This document shows, one piece after another, positions 8,009 to 18,150 of a DNA stretch of 64,000 nt; position 1 is the stretch's first letter, and each line of letters starts with the position of its first letter. Both the position numbers and the translations under genes were made by a program. Origin of the DNA: Acidipila sp. (GTDB lineage: Bacteria; Acidobacteriota; Terriglobia; Acidiferrales; UBA7541); NCBI GenBank assembly GCA_010365215.1, contig JAAFGT010000006.1, positions 1 through 64,000 on the forward strand, read 5' to 3'. A model generated the notes under the pieces. It was not told where the DNA came from, did not search any database, and was given only the letters and a program-made list of their open reading frames with translations.

Positions 8009-10468
8009 ATGGAGACCTTCTTACAGGATTTGCGGCACAGCGCCCGGCTGCTGTTGAAGACGCCGGGAGTCACCCTGGTGGTGGTGATTTCGCTGGCGCT
8101 CGGAATCGGCGCGAACACCGCCATCTTCAGCGTGGTGAATGCGGTGCTGCTGCGGCCACTGGCGGTGGAGCGGCCGCAGCGGCTGATCGCGCTGGGTTCC
8201 AGTGATTCGCACAGCGTTTTTCCTCATGGCGTTTCTTACCTCGATTACCAGGATTACCGCCGGCGGAGCGAGGTCATTTCGGACGCGATGCTTTTTGCTC
8301 CGGAGCCCTTCAGCCTGAATCGCAATGGCCAGAGCGAACGGCTATGGGGCGACATTGCCACGGAAAATTATTTTTCCATGCTGGGTGTGCGGCCGGCCGT
8401 GGGGCGATTTTTTCAGCCGGAGGACGGAAGCGCGCCGGGCGCCGATCCTGTAGTGGTGCTCAGTTACCGCTACTGGCAGCGGCGATTCGCGGGCGACAGT
8501 GGGGTGATCGGCCAGGCGGTGCAGATCAACAGCCAGCCATTTACGGTGATCGGGGTGGCGCCGCGCGAATTTCTGGGAACGGAAATTTATTTCGCGCCGG
8601 ACATCTGGGTTCCCATGCTGATGGCCGAGCCGCTGTTTCCTTCGCATCCCAAGCTGCTGGAAGAACGCGACGCGCACGATTTCCGCTGCTGGGCGCGCCT
8701 GCGCGACGGGGTGAGCATAGCCCAGGCCAGCGCGGCCATCGCCACGCGCGCGCGGCAGTTGGAGCTGGCGTATCCGGAATCGAATAAGAACGTGAAGGCG
8801 CTGGTGTTCCCCGAATGGGAGGCGCGATTCGAAGCGGGCACCGGGAAAGTGCTGGCTATGGCTTCGGCCATGCTGCTGGCAGTGGTGGTGCTGGTGCTGC
8901 TGATTGCCTGCGCCAACGTGGCCAATCTGATGCTGGCGCGAGCCACCTCGCGACGGCGGGAATTCAGCATCCGCCAGGTGCTGGGAGCGGGGCGCGGGCG
9001 GCTGATCCGCCAACTGCTGACCGAAAGCATGCTGATGGCAATGCTGGGCGGAGCTGCCGGCGTGGTGCTGGCGGTGTGGGTTACGGGACTGCTTTCATCG
9101 TTTCGCCCGGCGACCGACATACCGATTTTTTTCGACCTCCGCCCGGACATTCGCGTGCTGGTATTCACGTTTTTTGTTGCCGTGCTGACTGGCGTGATTT
9201 TCGGACTGGCGCCGGCGCTGCAGGCCTCCAAACCCAATCTGGTGCCGTCACTGAAAGGGCAAGAATATTCCCCGAGGAAAAGATTCCGCGGCTGGACATT
9301 GCGCAACCTGCTGGTGGTGGGTCAGGTGTCCGTCTCGCTGCTGCTGCTGGTGTGCGCCGGACTGTTTTTCCGGAGCCTACAGAATGCGGCAAACACGGAG
9401 ACGGGGTTTCGCAACCGCAATCTTCTGCTGTTCTCGATGAGCCTGCGGCAGCAGGGGTACGACGAGACGCGCGGGCTGGAGTTCTACCGGCAGTTTCTGG
9501 AGAAGGCTGCGGCGCTGCCGGGAGTGAAAGGCGTGAGCCTGGCGTTTCCGCTGCCGCTGGATTTTTTCTCGAGCTTCGATGACGTGTACGTGGAGGGCTA
9601 CCAGCCGAAGAAGGACGAAGGGAAACTCAGTTACGGATACACCGCCGTCTCGCAGGGATTTTTTGTCACCTCGGGAACTCCGCTGCTGAAAGGCCGGGAT
9701 TTCTCGAGCCGGGACACGAAAGACCAGCCCGGCGTGGTGATCGTGAACGAGACGTTTGCGCGGCGATTCTGGCCGGGGCAAGAGGCCCTCGGCAAACGTA
9801 TCCGCGTGAGCGAGGAGAACGCGCCGTACCTCACCGTGGTGGGCCTGGCGCGGGACGCGAAGTACCGCAACCTGTCGGAAAGTCCGCAACCTTACTTGTA
9901 CTTTCCCATGCAGCAGCAATATCCGCCGGAAGCGAGTTTCGTGGCGGAGACTTCGGGCGATCCGCTGTCCATGGTGCCGGGAATTCGCGGAGTGGTGCGG
10001 GAGCTCGACGCCAACGTCCCGGTGTATGCGGTGAAGACGGTGGCCGACCACATCAACGGGCGCGCGCTGTTGCCTTTCCGCATCGCTTCGGGAGCGCTGA
10101 CGATTTTTGGCGGCCTGGGATTGGTGCTGGCGGCGGTGGGGCTGTATGGCGTGATGTCTTATTCGGTGCGGCTGCGCACGAAAGAGATTGGCATCCGCAT
10201 GGCGATCGGCGCGCAGCCGCGCCAGATTCTCAAACAGGTAGTGGGGCAGGGACTGGTGCTGACGCTGATCGGGCTGGGAATTGGACTGGTGGCCACGCTG
10301 GTGGCCACGCGAGCCATTTCCAGCATTTTATTTGGAGTGAGCGCGGCGGACCCGGCGACTTTCGGCGCCATACCGTTTGTGCTGCTGCTGGTGGCGCTGG
10401 TGGCGTGTTATCTGCCGGCCAGGCGGGCGATGAAAGTGGATCCCATTAGGGCGTTGCGACACGAGTGA
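8009..10468 (+). CDS. ADOP-family ABC permease 1
   Basis: This 819-residue permease starts at 8009 (METFLQDLRHSAR), with GGAGG 9 nt upstream; the ATG at 8000 directly abuts that site and is unlikely. The order is: first membrane helix with [17 protein letters not shown] (about 21-50), MacB-like periplasmic core, FtsX-type helices with [14 protein letters not shown] (about 295-310), a linker helix (VVGQVSVSLLLL), a second periplasmic core and a C-terminal FtsX half with GVMSYSVRLRTKEIGIR, ending ALRHE. The text EFLGTEI after the first core and GYDETRG in the second core place it with permeases 4, 6 and 10 rather than with the majority. The substrate is unknown. Confidence 0.92.
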   Translation: METFLQDLRHSARLLLKTPGVTLVVVISLALGIGANTAIFSVVNAVLLRPLAVERPQRLIALGSSDSHSVFPHGVSYLDYQDYRRRSEVISDAMLFAPEPFSLNRNGQSERLWGDIATENYFSMLGVRPAVGRFFQPEDGSAPGADPVVVLSYRYWQRRFAGDSGVIGQAVQINSQPFTVIGVAPREFLGTEIYFAPDIWVPMLMAEPLFPSHPKLLEERDAHDFRCWARLRDGVSIAQASAAIATRARQLELAYPESNKNVKALVFPEWEARFEAGTGKVLAMASAMLLAVVVLVLLIACANVANLMLARATSRRREFSIRQVLGAGRGRLIRQLLTESMLMAMLGGAAGVVLAVWVTGLLSSFRPATDIPIFFDLRPDIRVLVFTFFVAVLTGVIFGLAPALQASKPNLVPSLKGQEYSPRKRFRGWTLRNLLVVGQVSVSLLLLVCAGLFFRSLQNAANTETGFRNRNLLLFSMSLRQQGYDETRGLEFYRQFLEKAAALPGVKGVSLAFPLPLDFFSSFDDVYVEGYQPKKDEGKLSYGYTAVSQGFFVTSGTPLLKGRDFSSRDTKDQPGVVIVNETFARRFWPGQEALGKRIRVSEENAPYLTVVGLARDAKYRNLSESPQPYLYFPMQQQYPPEASFVAETSGDPLSMVPGIRGVVRELDANVPVYAVKTVADHINGRALLPFRIASGALTIFGGLGLVLAAVGLYGVMSYSVRLRTKEIGIRMAIGAQPRQILKQVVGQGLVLTLIGLGIGLVATLVATRAISSILFGVSAADPATFGAIPFVLLLVALVACYLPARRAMKVDPIRALRHE

Positions 10469-10478
10469 GGATTAGAAA

Positions 10479-12929
10479 ATGGATACGCTTTGGCAGGACT
10501 TGAGATATGCCGTGCGCACCTTGGCGAAGTCGCCGGGCTTTACGGCGGTGGTGGTGCTGACTCTGGCGCTGGGCATTGGTGCGAACACGGCGCTTTTTTC
10601 GGTGATCAACGGGGTGCTGCTGAACCCGCTTCCTTATCCTGAGCCGAGCCAACTGGTGACGCTGCACGAGAGCAAACCGAATTTCGAAACGGGCTCGATC
10701 TCCTATCCGAATTTCCGCGACTGGCAGAAAGACAATCACACCTTTTCGGCCATAGCCGTCAGCCGCGGCACCACCTTAATTCTTACGGGCATGGGCGAGG
10801 CCGAGCAGTTGCGCGGGCGATTCGTTTCCTCGGATTTTTTCCCGCTACTCGGAGTGAAGCCGGTGATCGGGCGAACCTTTGCGCCGGGTGAGGATGAGAT
10901 CGGAGCCGGACCGATTGCCATCGTCAGCGTAGCCCTGTGGAAGCGCAAGTTCAATTCCTCGCCGGAAATTCTGGGAAAGGGCATCACTCTCGACGGCAAG
11001 GAGTTCACGATCGTCGGGGTGATTCCGGCGAATTTCGATCTACTCCTCCGAAGCTTTCGAGTCGGAGAAGTGTATTTGCCCATCGGCCAATGGGGCAATC
11101 CTCTGCTTACCCACCGGACCGCTGGCCTGGGAATTCACGGCGTCGGGCGATTGAAGCTCGGAGTCAGCGTCGAGCAGGCGCAGGCCGACATGGATCGTGT
11201 CACGCGGAATCTCGCGGCAGCGTATCCCAACGAGGACAAAGGGATCGGCGCAAAACTCTTCCCGCTCCGGGAGGAGATGCTGGGCTCGATACAACCGGTC
11301 CTGCTCGTGCTCCTCGGCGCCGTTGGATTTGTTCTGCTGATTGCTTGCGTGAATGTCGCCAATCTCCTGCTGGCGCGCTCTGCGGGCCGCAGCCGCGAAT
11401 TTGCCATTCGTGCCGCGCTGGGCGCGGGCCAGGGGCGGCTGATCCGCCAGCTTTTAACCGAGAGCGTCCTGCTGGCCCTGGCCGGCGGAGGGTTGGGCTT
11501 GCTCCTGGCGGCCTGGGGCACGAAGGCCGCGCGCGGAGTTCTGCCCGCAATGATGCCGCGCGCGGGAGATATCGGCCTCGACTCGCACGTGCTGATCTTC
11601 ACCATGGCCATTTCGCTTCTGGCGGGAATTCTGTTCGGGCTGGCCCCGGCGCTCAGGACGTCGCAGCCGGACCTGCACCGAACGCTCAAGGAAGGCGGCC
11701 GCGGGTCGAGTGGTAGGCGGCACCACACGCAGGGTGTGTTTGTCGTGGTCGAATTGTCCATGGCGCTGGTGCTGCTGATCGGAGCGGGTTTGATGATCCG
11801 CAGCCTTCAGCGGCTCTGGGATGTCGACCCGGGTTTCAACCCGCGAAATGTTTTAACGTTTGGAGCTTCGCTTTCGCCGTCGATGGCGAAAGCCAAACCC
11901 GACGCGATTCGCGCTGCCTTTCGCGAACTCGACGACAAACTTGGGGCGATTCCGGGCGTGCAGGCGGTCTCGCTCTCCTGGGGCGCCATGCCGATGAGCG
12001 GCGACGACGAGCTTTTGTTCTGGCTCGACGGGAAGCCAAGACCGGCGAGCGTTCACGAAATGAACTGGGCGCTGAAGTACGTCGTTGATCCGGATTATCT
12101 GAAGGTCATGCGGATTCCTCTTCTGCGAGGCCGGTTCCTCACGGACCGGGATAACGCGCAGTCGCCGCCCGTTCTGGTGATCGACGAGGCCTTTGCGCAA
12201 AAATATTTCCCCAACCAGGATCCCATTGGGAAACGCCTGAGTCACGATGATTACAATCACGCTGAGATCGTCGGCGTAGTGGGTCACGTCAACCAGTGGG
12301 GACTGGATCGGGACGCCACTCAAGAGCTGCGCGCGCAGGCCTACGTTTCAATCCGGCAGTTGCCGGACGAAGTGATCTCGTTGACCCCCGGCGGCGTTTC
12401 CGTGCTGCTGCGGTCGGAGGGTGAGCTGACGGGTCTGTTTGACTCCGTCCGGCGCACCGTTCAACAGATCAACAGCGAGGAGGTCGTCTACGGAGCCCAG
12501 ACGATGGAGGAGATCATTTCCGATTCGCTCGCAGCGCGGCGATTCTCGATGATTCTGCTCGGCGTGTTTGCATCCCTGGCGCTGTTGCTTTCGAGCGTGG
12601 GGATTTACGGGGTGATTTCCTACCTGGTGGGACAGCGCACGCACGAGATTGGAATCCGCGTGGCGCTGGGAGCGCAGCGCGGGGACGTGTTGCGCCTGGT
12701 GCTGGGCGAGGGCGCGAAGATGGCGCTGCTGGGCGTGGGCATTGGCGTTGTGGCGGCGCTGGGATTGACGCGGCTGATGGCGCACATGCTTTACGGCGTG
12801 AGCGCCACCGATCCGCTGACATTTACAGCGGTGGCGACATTGTTGACCGGCGTGTCGCAGGCGGCGTGCTACGTGCCGGCGCGGAGAGCGATGCGCGTCG
12901 ATCCGCTGGAAGCCCTGCGATACGAATAA
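10479..12929 (+). CDS. ADOP-family ABC permease 2
   Basis: This 816-residue permease begins [15 protein letters not shown] only 10 bp after the previous stop, with GAGG about 8 nt upstream. It shows both FtsX halves: [20 protein letters not shown] in the first and GVISYLVGQRTHEIGIR in the second, ending ALRYE. The periplasmic cores are distinct from those of the neighbours (HESKPNFETGS, FDLLLRSFRVG). From about 10900 to 12560 the codons favour C-ending forms (CTC, GCC, GTC), whereas the two ends and the neighbouring genes favour CTG and GCG, so the gene may be mosaic. It is in the majority lineage of the array. Confidence 0.92.
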   Translation: MDTLWQDLRYAVRTLAKSPGFTAVVVLTLALGIGANTALFSVINGVLLNPLPYPEPSQLVTLHESKPNFETGSISYPNFRDWQKDNHTFSAIAVSRGTTLILTGMGEAEQLRGRFVSSDFFPLLGVKPVIGRTFAPGEDEIGAGPIAIVSVALWKRKFNSSPEILGKGITLDGKEFTIVGVIPANFDLLLRSFRVGEVYLPIGQWGNPLLTHRTAGLGIHGVGRLKLGVSVEQAQADMDRVTRNLAAAYPNEDKGIGAKLFPLREEMLGSIQPVLLVLLGAVGFVLLIACVNVANLLLARSAGRSREFAIRAALGAGQGRLIRQLLTESVLLALAGGGLGLLLAAWGTKAARGVLPAMMPRAGDIGLDSHVLIFTMAISLLAGILFGLAPALRTSQPDLHRTLKEGGRGSSGRRHHTQGVFVVVELSMALVLLIGAGLMIRSLQRLWDVDPGFNPRNVLTFGASLSPSMAKAKPDAIRAAFRELDDKLGAIPGVQAVSLSWGAMPMSGDDELLFWLDGKPRPASVHEMNWALKYVVDPDYLKVMRIPLLRGRFLTDRDNAQSPPVLVIDEAFAQKYFPNQDPIGKRLSHDDYNHAEIVGVVGHVNQWGLDRDATQELRAQAYVSIRQLPDEVISLTPGGVSVLLRSEGELTGLFDSVRRTVQQINSEEVVYGAQTMEEIISDSLAARRFSMILLGVFASLALLLSSVGIYGVISYLVGQRTHEIGIRVALGAQRGDVLRLVLGEGAKMALLGVGIGVVAALGLTRLMAHMLYGVSATDPLTFTAVATLLTGVSQAACYVPARRAMRVDPLEALRYE

Positions 12930-12984
12930 CTGGGACTGGTGGCGAGCGAAGAAGAGGTCCCCTTAGAACCGGCGAGGAGAAGTG

Positions 12985-15453
12985 ATGGATACCATCTGGC
13001 AGGACATTAAATATGCGGCGCGGATGCTGGCGAAGAAGCCGGGGTTCACGACTATTGCGGTGCTGACGCTGGCGCTGGGCATCGGCGCGAACACGGCGAT
13101 CTTCAGCGTGGTAAATGCCGTGCTGCTGCAATCGCTTCCCTTTCGTCAACCGGACCAGCTCGTGGACTTGTGGATGACCGGGTTGAAAGGAGGGTCCGCC
13201 AACAAGGGGCACCTTTCGTATCCGGATTTCGCAGATTTCCGCTCGCAGAACCGCACCTTGCAGCACATGGCGGCGTTCGACGAAGACAGCTTTACGCTCA
13301 CGGGAGACGGCGAGCCTACGCGGCTGCAGACGGCAATCGTTTCCCCCGATCTTTTTCCGCTGCTGGGTGTCTCGGCGCAGGTGGGAAGAACTTTTCTGCC
13401 GGAAGAAGATAACCCGCCGGGCGTAAGAGGAAATCATGCCGTGCTGCTCAGCCATCGTCTGTGGCAGCAGCGGTTCGGATCCGATCCCCACGCGGTGGGG
13501 CGGACGCTGACATTGAATGGCCGGAGCTTTACCGTGGTGGGTGTCATGCCGGCAAGTTTCCAATTCCCGATCAAGGCCGCGGCTTCCGATATCTGGGTGA
13601 CACAAGCGGTGGAGAAGGAAACCGCCGACGGCACCAAGCCCATGAGCGATGAGCGCGGCGCGCATTTTCTTGCGGTGATCGGGCGGCTCAAGCCCGGGGT
13701 AACGCTGCCGCAGGCGCAAGCGGATATTTCAAGCATTGCCGCGCAACTGGAGAAACAGTATCCCGACAGCAACGCGCGCAAGGGAGCCGTGCTGATTCCC
13801 ACGCACAAGGATCTGGTGGGAGACGTGCGGCCCGCGCTGCTGGTGCTCTTTGGCGCAGTGGGCTGCGTGCTTTTAATTGCGTGCGCGAACGTGGTGAACC
13901 TGCTGCTGGCACGCGCGACCACGCGGCAGAAAGAGATGGCCATTCGCTCGGCACTGGGCGCAGGGCGCGGGCGGGTGATCCAACAGTTGCTGACGGAGAG
14001 CATATTGCTGGGGCTGGTCGGCGGACTTTTCGGCGTACTGCTCGCGCTGTGGGGCACCGACGCGCTGATCAGCTTGAGCCCGGCGGATATACCGCGGCTG
14101 GCGAATGCGCGGGTGAATGGCCCGGTGTTGGGGTTTACGTTCCTGGTGTCGCTGGTTACCGGCGTGCTGTTCGGGTTGGCTCCGGCATTTCAGGGCGCGC
14201 AGGCGGATTTGGGGGAGTCACTGAAGGAAGGGGGGCGGGGCAACAGCGATGGCTCGGCGCACGGGCGGATGAGAAGCGCGCTGGTGGTGGCGGAAGTGGC
14301 CATGGCGCTGGTGCTGCTAGTGGGCGCGGGACTGGCCATCCAGACGTTTCTGCGGCTGCAGTCCGTGAATCCTGGATTTGATCCGCACAACGTGCTGACC
14401 ATGAATATTTCCCTGCCTTCCATCCGCTACTCGGCTAACGAGCAGATTGCCGAGACCAGCCGTCAATTGCTGGCCGGCATTCAGGCAATTCCCGGGGTGA
14501 GCTCGGCCAGCATGGTGTTTCCGCTGCCGCTCAGCCACAACATGATGGGACTGATTTTCGACGTGGAAACCCACCCCATCGAGAAAACCGACCGGCCAGG
14601 AACTGTGTTCCGCGTTATCCAGCCAGGATATTTCCGCACCATGGCCATTCCACTCAGGGCCGGACGCGACTTTAACGAACGGGACAATGCCAAGAGCACG
14701 CCGGTGGTGATCATCAACGAGACGCTGGCCAAGAAATATTTTCCGAACGAGGACCCGATCGGCAAGCGCATTCAACCTTCGATCAAGATCGACGACACGC
14801 CGGGACCAGAACCGATGCGGGAAATCGTCGGAGTAGTGGGCGACGTGAAGGTGGTGAACCTGCGTACCGACCCGGGCCCGGAAGTTTACGGCCCGCAGAA
14901 TCAGATCCCGTTCAACGGTATGACCATCGTCCTGCGCACGGCACGCGATGCCGCCAGCGTGACCGCGGCGGTACGCGACGTAGTAAAGCGCCTTGATACG
15001 GATATGCCCATCTACGAGGTGCAGCCGCTCGAGCACTATCTGGCGGAAACCGTGGCGCAGTCGCGGTTCAACAGCCTGTTGCTGGGAACGTTCGCGGGCC
15101 TGGCGCTGCTGCTGACGGCCATTGGACTCTATGGCGTGACCTCTTACTCGGTGGAGCAGCGAACACAGGAGATCGGCATACGCGTGGCGCTGGGCGCGCA
15201 GTCTGCGGACGTACTAAAGATGGTGGTCGGCCAGGGACTGCGGCAAGCAGGCCTGGGAATGGCGCTGGGCCTGGCGGGCGCAGTCGCGCTTACGCGTACG
15301 ATGGCCAGCCTGCTTTACGGGGTGAGCGCAACCGATCCACCGACGTTTGGCGGGACCTCCCTGCTGCTGCTGCTGGTGGCGTGCGTGGCCTGCTACATCC
15401 CGGCGCGGCGAGCGACGCGCGTCGATCCGCTGGTGGCGCTGCGGTATGAATAA
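12985..15453 (+). CDS. ADOP-family ABC permease 3
   Basis: This 822-residue permease begins MDTIWQDIKYAARML; the ATG at 12985 is preferred over the in-frame GTG just before it, with AGGAG 6 nt upstream. Membrane motifs are [38 protein letters not shown] and GVTSYSVEQRTQEIGIR, and the end is ALRYE. The first periplasmic core includes LWMTGLKGGSANKGH and a PASFQFP turn typical of the majority lineage. The gap to permease 2 is 55 bp. The 185 bp that follow hold a long inverted repeat, so transcription may be modulated here. Confidence 0.92.
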   Translation: MDTIWQDIKYAARMLAKKPGFTTIAVLTLALGIGANTAIFSVVNAVLLQSLPFRQPDQLVDLWMTGLKGGSANKGHLSYPDFADFRSQNRTLQHMAAFDEDSFTLTGDGEPTRLQTAIVSPDLFPLLGVSAQVGRTFLPEEDNPPGVRGNHAVLLSHRLWQQRFGSDPHAVGRTLTLNGRSFTVVGVMPASFQFPIKAAASDIWVTQAVEKETADGTKPMSDERGAHFLAVIGRLKPGVTLPQAQADISSIAAQLEKQYPDSNARKGAVLIPTHKDLVGDVRPALLVLFGAVGCVLLIACANVVNLLLARATTRQKEMAIRSALGAGRGRVIQQLLTESILLGLVGGLFGVLLALWGTDALISLSPADIPRLANARVNGPVLGFTFLVSLVTGVLFGLAPAFQGAQADLGESLKEGGRGNSDGSAHGRMRSALVVAEVAMALVLLVGAGLAIQTFLRLQSVNPGFDPHNVLTMNISLPSIRYSANEQIAETSRQLLAGIQAIPGVSSASMVFPLPLSHNMMGLIFDVETHPIEKTDRPGTVFRVIQPGYFRTMAIPLRAGRDFNERDNAKSTPVVIINETLAKKYFPNEDPIGKRIQPSIKIDDTPGPEPMREIVGVVGDVKVVNLRTDPGPEVYGPQNQIPFNGMTIVLRTARDAASVTAAVRDVVKRLDTDMPIYEVQPLEHYLAETVAQSRFNSLLLGTFAGLALLLTAIGLYGVTSYSVEQRTQEIGIRVALGAQSADVLKMVVGQGLRQAGLGMALGLAGAVALTRTMASLLYGVSATDPPTFGGTSLLLLLVACVACYIPARRATRVDPLVALRYE

Positions 15454-15501
15454 AGCGGCGAGTGAATAGGGGACAGCATTGAGGATGATGAAAAAGGTCA
15501 G

Positions 15502-15608
15502 CCGGTGGCCGGTGCGGAGTGACGAGCAGACATTCATAACCAGTGCGTCACATTGCTCACATTATGGCGATGGTCGTTTATATCTCGTCACTCCGAACTG
15601 GCCACCGG
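15502..15608. repeat. Inverted-repeat (MITE-like) element between permeases 3 and 4
   Basis: A 25-bp arm at 15502-15526 is matched by its reverse complement at 15584-15608 with only two mismatches; the arms begin CCGGTGGCC and end GTGACGAG. The 57-bp centre has no obvious coding capacity or symmetry. The RNA would form a long stem with a large loop. The size and structure resemble a small non-autonomous element, but I see no clear target-site duplication and no transposase in the window. Confidence 0.7.
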
Positions 15609-15638
15609 AAGATTGAAAATTTTCACGGGTGAAATTAA

Positions 15639-18113
15639 ATGGATGCGTTTCTGCAGGATTTAAAATACGCGGCGCGAATGCTGGCGAGAAATCCGGCTTT
15701 CACGACGGTAGCGGTGTTGACGCTGGCGCTGGGTATTGGCGCCAACTCAACGATTTTCACGTGGGTGAAGGCCGTGATCCTGCAGCCGCTGCCGGGCGTG
15801 GCGCGCAGTGGTGAGCTGGTGTCGATGAATGGGCGCAAGGGCGAGCACAACGGATTATCGAACCATTACCCCGAATACGTTTACTTCCGCGAGCACAACA
15901 ACGTGTTTTCCGGAGCCACCGCCCACGAACTCATCAGTCTAAGCCTTAGCAGCCTGGGCACGAACGATGAACCCAGTGGGGACGGCGGAAGCAGACCGGA
16001 ATTGGTGACGGCGGGAATCGTCTCCGGAAACTTTTTTGACGTTCTCGAGGTGAAGCCCGCGCTGGGGAGGACGTTTCTCGCGGAGGAAGATGCCACACCG
16101 GAGACGCATCCCGTGGTGGTGATCGGCGACCGTTTGTGGCGGCGGCGGTTTGCCGCCGATCCGCGAGTGATCGGCAGCCAAGTGATGCTCAACCGCCACC
16201 GCTTTACCATCATCGGCGTAACCCCGCAGGGCTTTGCCGGGAATTACGGCGGGCTGGCGGAAGAGTTGTGGGTACCGTTGATGATGCAGGGACAGATTCT
16301 GCCCGGCGGAGATCTGCTGCAGGGCAAATTCGGAATTCAGATTATGGCGCGGCTGAAGCCGGGGGTGAGTATTGCTTCGGCATCGGCGGAGATGCATCTG
16401 CTGGCGAGGCAGTTCGCGCAGGGGCATGCAGAGTGGTACAGAGGATGGGATGTTTTCGTGGATCCGCTTTCACAGTCTCAGCGCGGAATCGAGTCTTCGA
16501 TTGCGCAAGTAGTCGTGCTGCTGATGGCGGTGGCCGGACTGGTGCTGCTGATTGCCTGCGGAAATGTGGCCAATCTTCTGCTGGCGCGCGCTTTTTCGCG
16601 GCGCAAAGAAGTGGCGATACGCCTGGCGATGGGCGCCGGCCGTGGACGGCTGGCACAACAACTTCTGACCGAGAGCGCTCTGCTGGCCCTGCTCGGAGGG
16701 GTGGCCGCTCTGGTGGCAACGGAATGGACGGGCGGCGCGCTGCTGGGGCTGTTGCCGTCGTTCGGGATGCCGATGGGAATGGACTTGCGCGTGGACTACC
16801 GCGTGATGGGATTCACGCTGCTGATCTCGCTGGTCACTGGAGTGCTTTTCGGATTTGCGCCGGTGTTCCAATCGTCAAAAGTAGATCTGGTGGAGACGCT
16901 GAAAGGTGAAAGCGGCTCGATTGCGGGGGGCTACCGGAAATCACGCATACGCACCGTGCTCGTAGTAGCGCAGCTCTCGCTTTCCGTCGTGGTGCTCGTG
17001 GGCACGGGACTTCTTGGCCGGGCGCTGCTGCACGCGGTAAAAACCGATACCGGATTCAAGAGCGCCCACGTGCAGATGGCGCAATTCGATCTGTTCCTGA
17101 ACGGCTACGACGAAGCGCGCGGCCGCGAATTCGATCGCCAGGTAATCGAAAAGATTAAAACCGTGCCGGGGGTGACCGACGCCAGCCTGACCAGCTACGT
17201 TCCCATGGGTTTATACGGCGGGGGAAATTCGCGGCGCGTGACGATCGATGGCTACACGCCGGGTCCCGCGGAAAGCCCAGACCTCGACATCGTCACCGAC
17301 TACGTCGGACCCGGATATCTGCGCACGATGGGGATTGCGCTCGAGGCCGGGCGCGAGTTTAGTTTTGACGATAACGAGCTGGCGCCCGCCAAGGTGATCA
17401 TTAATGAAGCCATGGCGCGGCGTTACTGGCCGGGAAAAGATCCCACTGGACGCAGCCTGGTCACCGGAAAGAAGTCGCGCGAAATTGTCGGCGTGGCGCG
17501 GGATATTGTTTACCGGGTAGTGGGCGAATCGCCCGAACCGCAAATGTACCTGCCGGTTTTGCAGGAATTTCAGCCCGAGATGACTATCTTGGCGCGCACC
17601 GCCGGCGCGCCCGGCGCGGTGTGGCCGCAGATCGAGCGCGCCGTTCACACGCTGGACCCGACATTGCCGTTTTCGCGGGTCGGCCCGCTCGACGCGCATA
17701 TTGCCACATCGTTCTGGACGCAGAAATCAGCGGCGGCGCTGCTGGCGGCCTTTGGCGCGGTGGCTCTAGTGCTGGCGGGCACCGGGCTTTACGGGTTGAT
17801 GGCGTTTTGGGTCAGCCAGCGGACTCATGAAATGGGAATTCGCGCGGCGCTGGGCGCGGGGAGCGGCGACGTCATCGGGCTGGTGATGGGGCAGGCTATG
17901 AAATTAACAGCCTGGGGAATTGGAATCGGACTCGCGGGCGCGTTTGCAGTCACGCGGCTGCTTTCGAGCCTGCTTCTGGGCGTGAGCGCTACGGACCCGC
18001 TTACGTTTGTGGCCGTGCCGGTGGTCTTGGCGGTGGTGGCCATGGGGGCAGCGTTTATCCCGGTGCGGCGGGCCATGCAGGTCGATCCGGCGATTGCCTT
18101 GAGGCATGAGTGA
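15639..18113 (+). CDS. ADOP-family ABC permease 4
   Basis: This 824-residue permease begins [20 protein letters not shown]. The first helix motif is altered to [18 protein letters not shown]. The first FtsX half has [20 protein letters not shown], the second [17 protein letters not shown], ending [15 protein letters not shown] after the first core and NGYDEARG in the second core tie it to permeases 1, 6 and 10. The first core has an extra acidic, serine-rich insertion ([10 protein letters not shown]). The ribosome site is weak (ACGGGTG), and the gene sits 30 bp after the inverted-repeat element, so it may be translated or transcribed differently from the rest. Confidence 0.92.
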   Translation: MDAFLQDLKYAARMLARNPAFTTVAVLTLALGIGANSTIFTWVKAVILQPLPGVARSGELVSMNGRKGEHNGLSNHYPEYVYFREHNNVFSGATAHELISLSLSSLGTNDEPSGDGGSRPELVTAGIVSGNFFDVLEVKPALGRTFLAEEDATPETHPVVVIGDRLWRRRFAADPRVIGSQVMLNRHRFTIIGVTPQGFAGNYGGLAEELWVPLMMQGQILPGGDLLQGKFGIQIMARLKPGVSIASASAEMHLLARQFAQGHAEWYRGWDVFVDPLSQSQRGIESSIAQVVVLLMAVAGLVLLIACGNVANLLLARAFSRRKEVAIRLAMGAGRGRLAQQLLTESALLALLGGVAALVATEWTGGALLGLLPSFGMPMGMDLRVDYRVMGFTLLISLVTGVLFGFAPVFQSSKVDLVETLKGESGSIAGGYRKSRIRTVLVVAQLSLSVVVLVGTGLLGRALLHAVKTDTGFKSAHVQMAQFDLFLNGYDEARGREFDRQVIEKIKTVPGVTDASLTSYVPMGLYGGGNSRRVTIDGYTPGPAESPDLDIVTDYVGPGYLRTMGIALEAGREFSFDDNELAPAKVIINEAMARRYWPGKDPTGRSLVTGKKSREIVGVARDIVYRVVGESPEPQMYLPVLQEFQPEMTILARTAGAPGAVWPQIERAVHTLDPTLPFSRVGPLDAHIATSFWTQKSAAALLAAFGAVALVLAGTGLYGLMAFWVSQRTHEMGIRAALGAGSGDVIGLVMGQAMKLTAWGIGIGLAGAFAVTRLLSSLLLGVSATDPLTFVAVPVVLAVVAMGAAFIPVRRAMQVDPAIALRHE

Positions 18114-18150
18114 GCGCGGTCGAGTTTTTTTTTGAATGACAGGAGCGATC

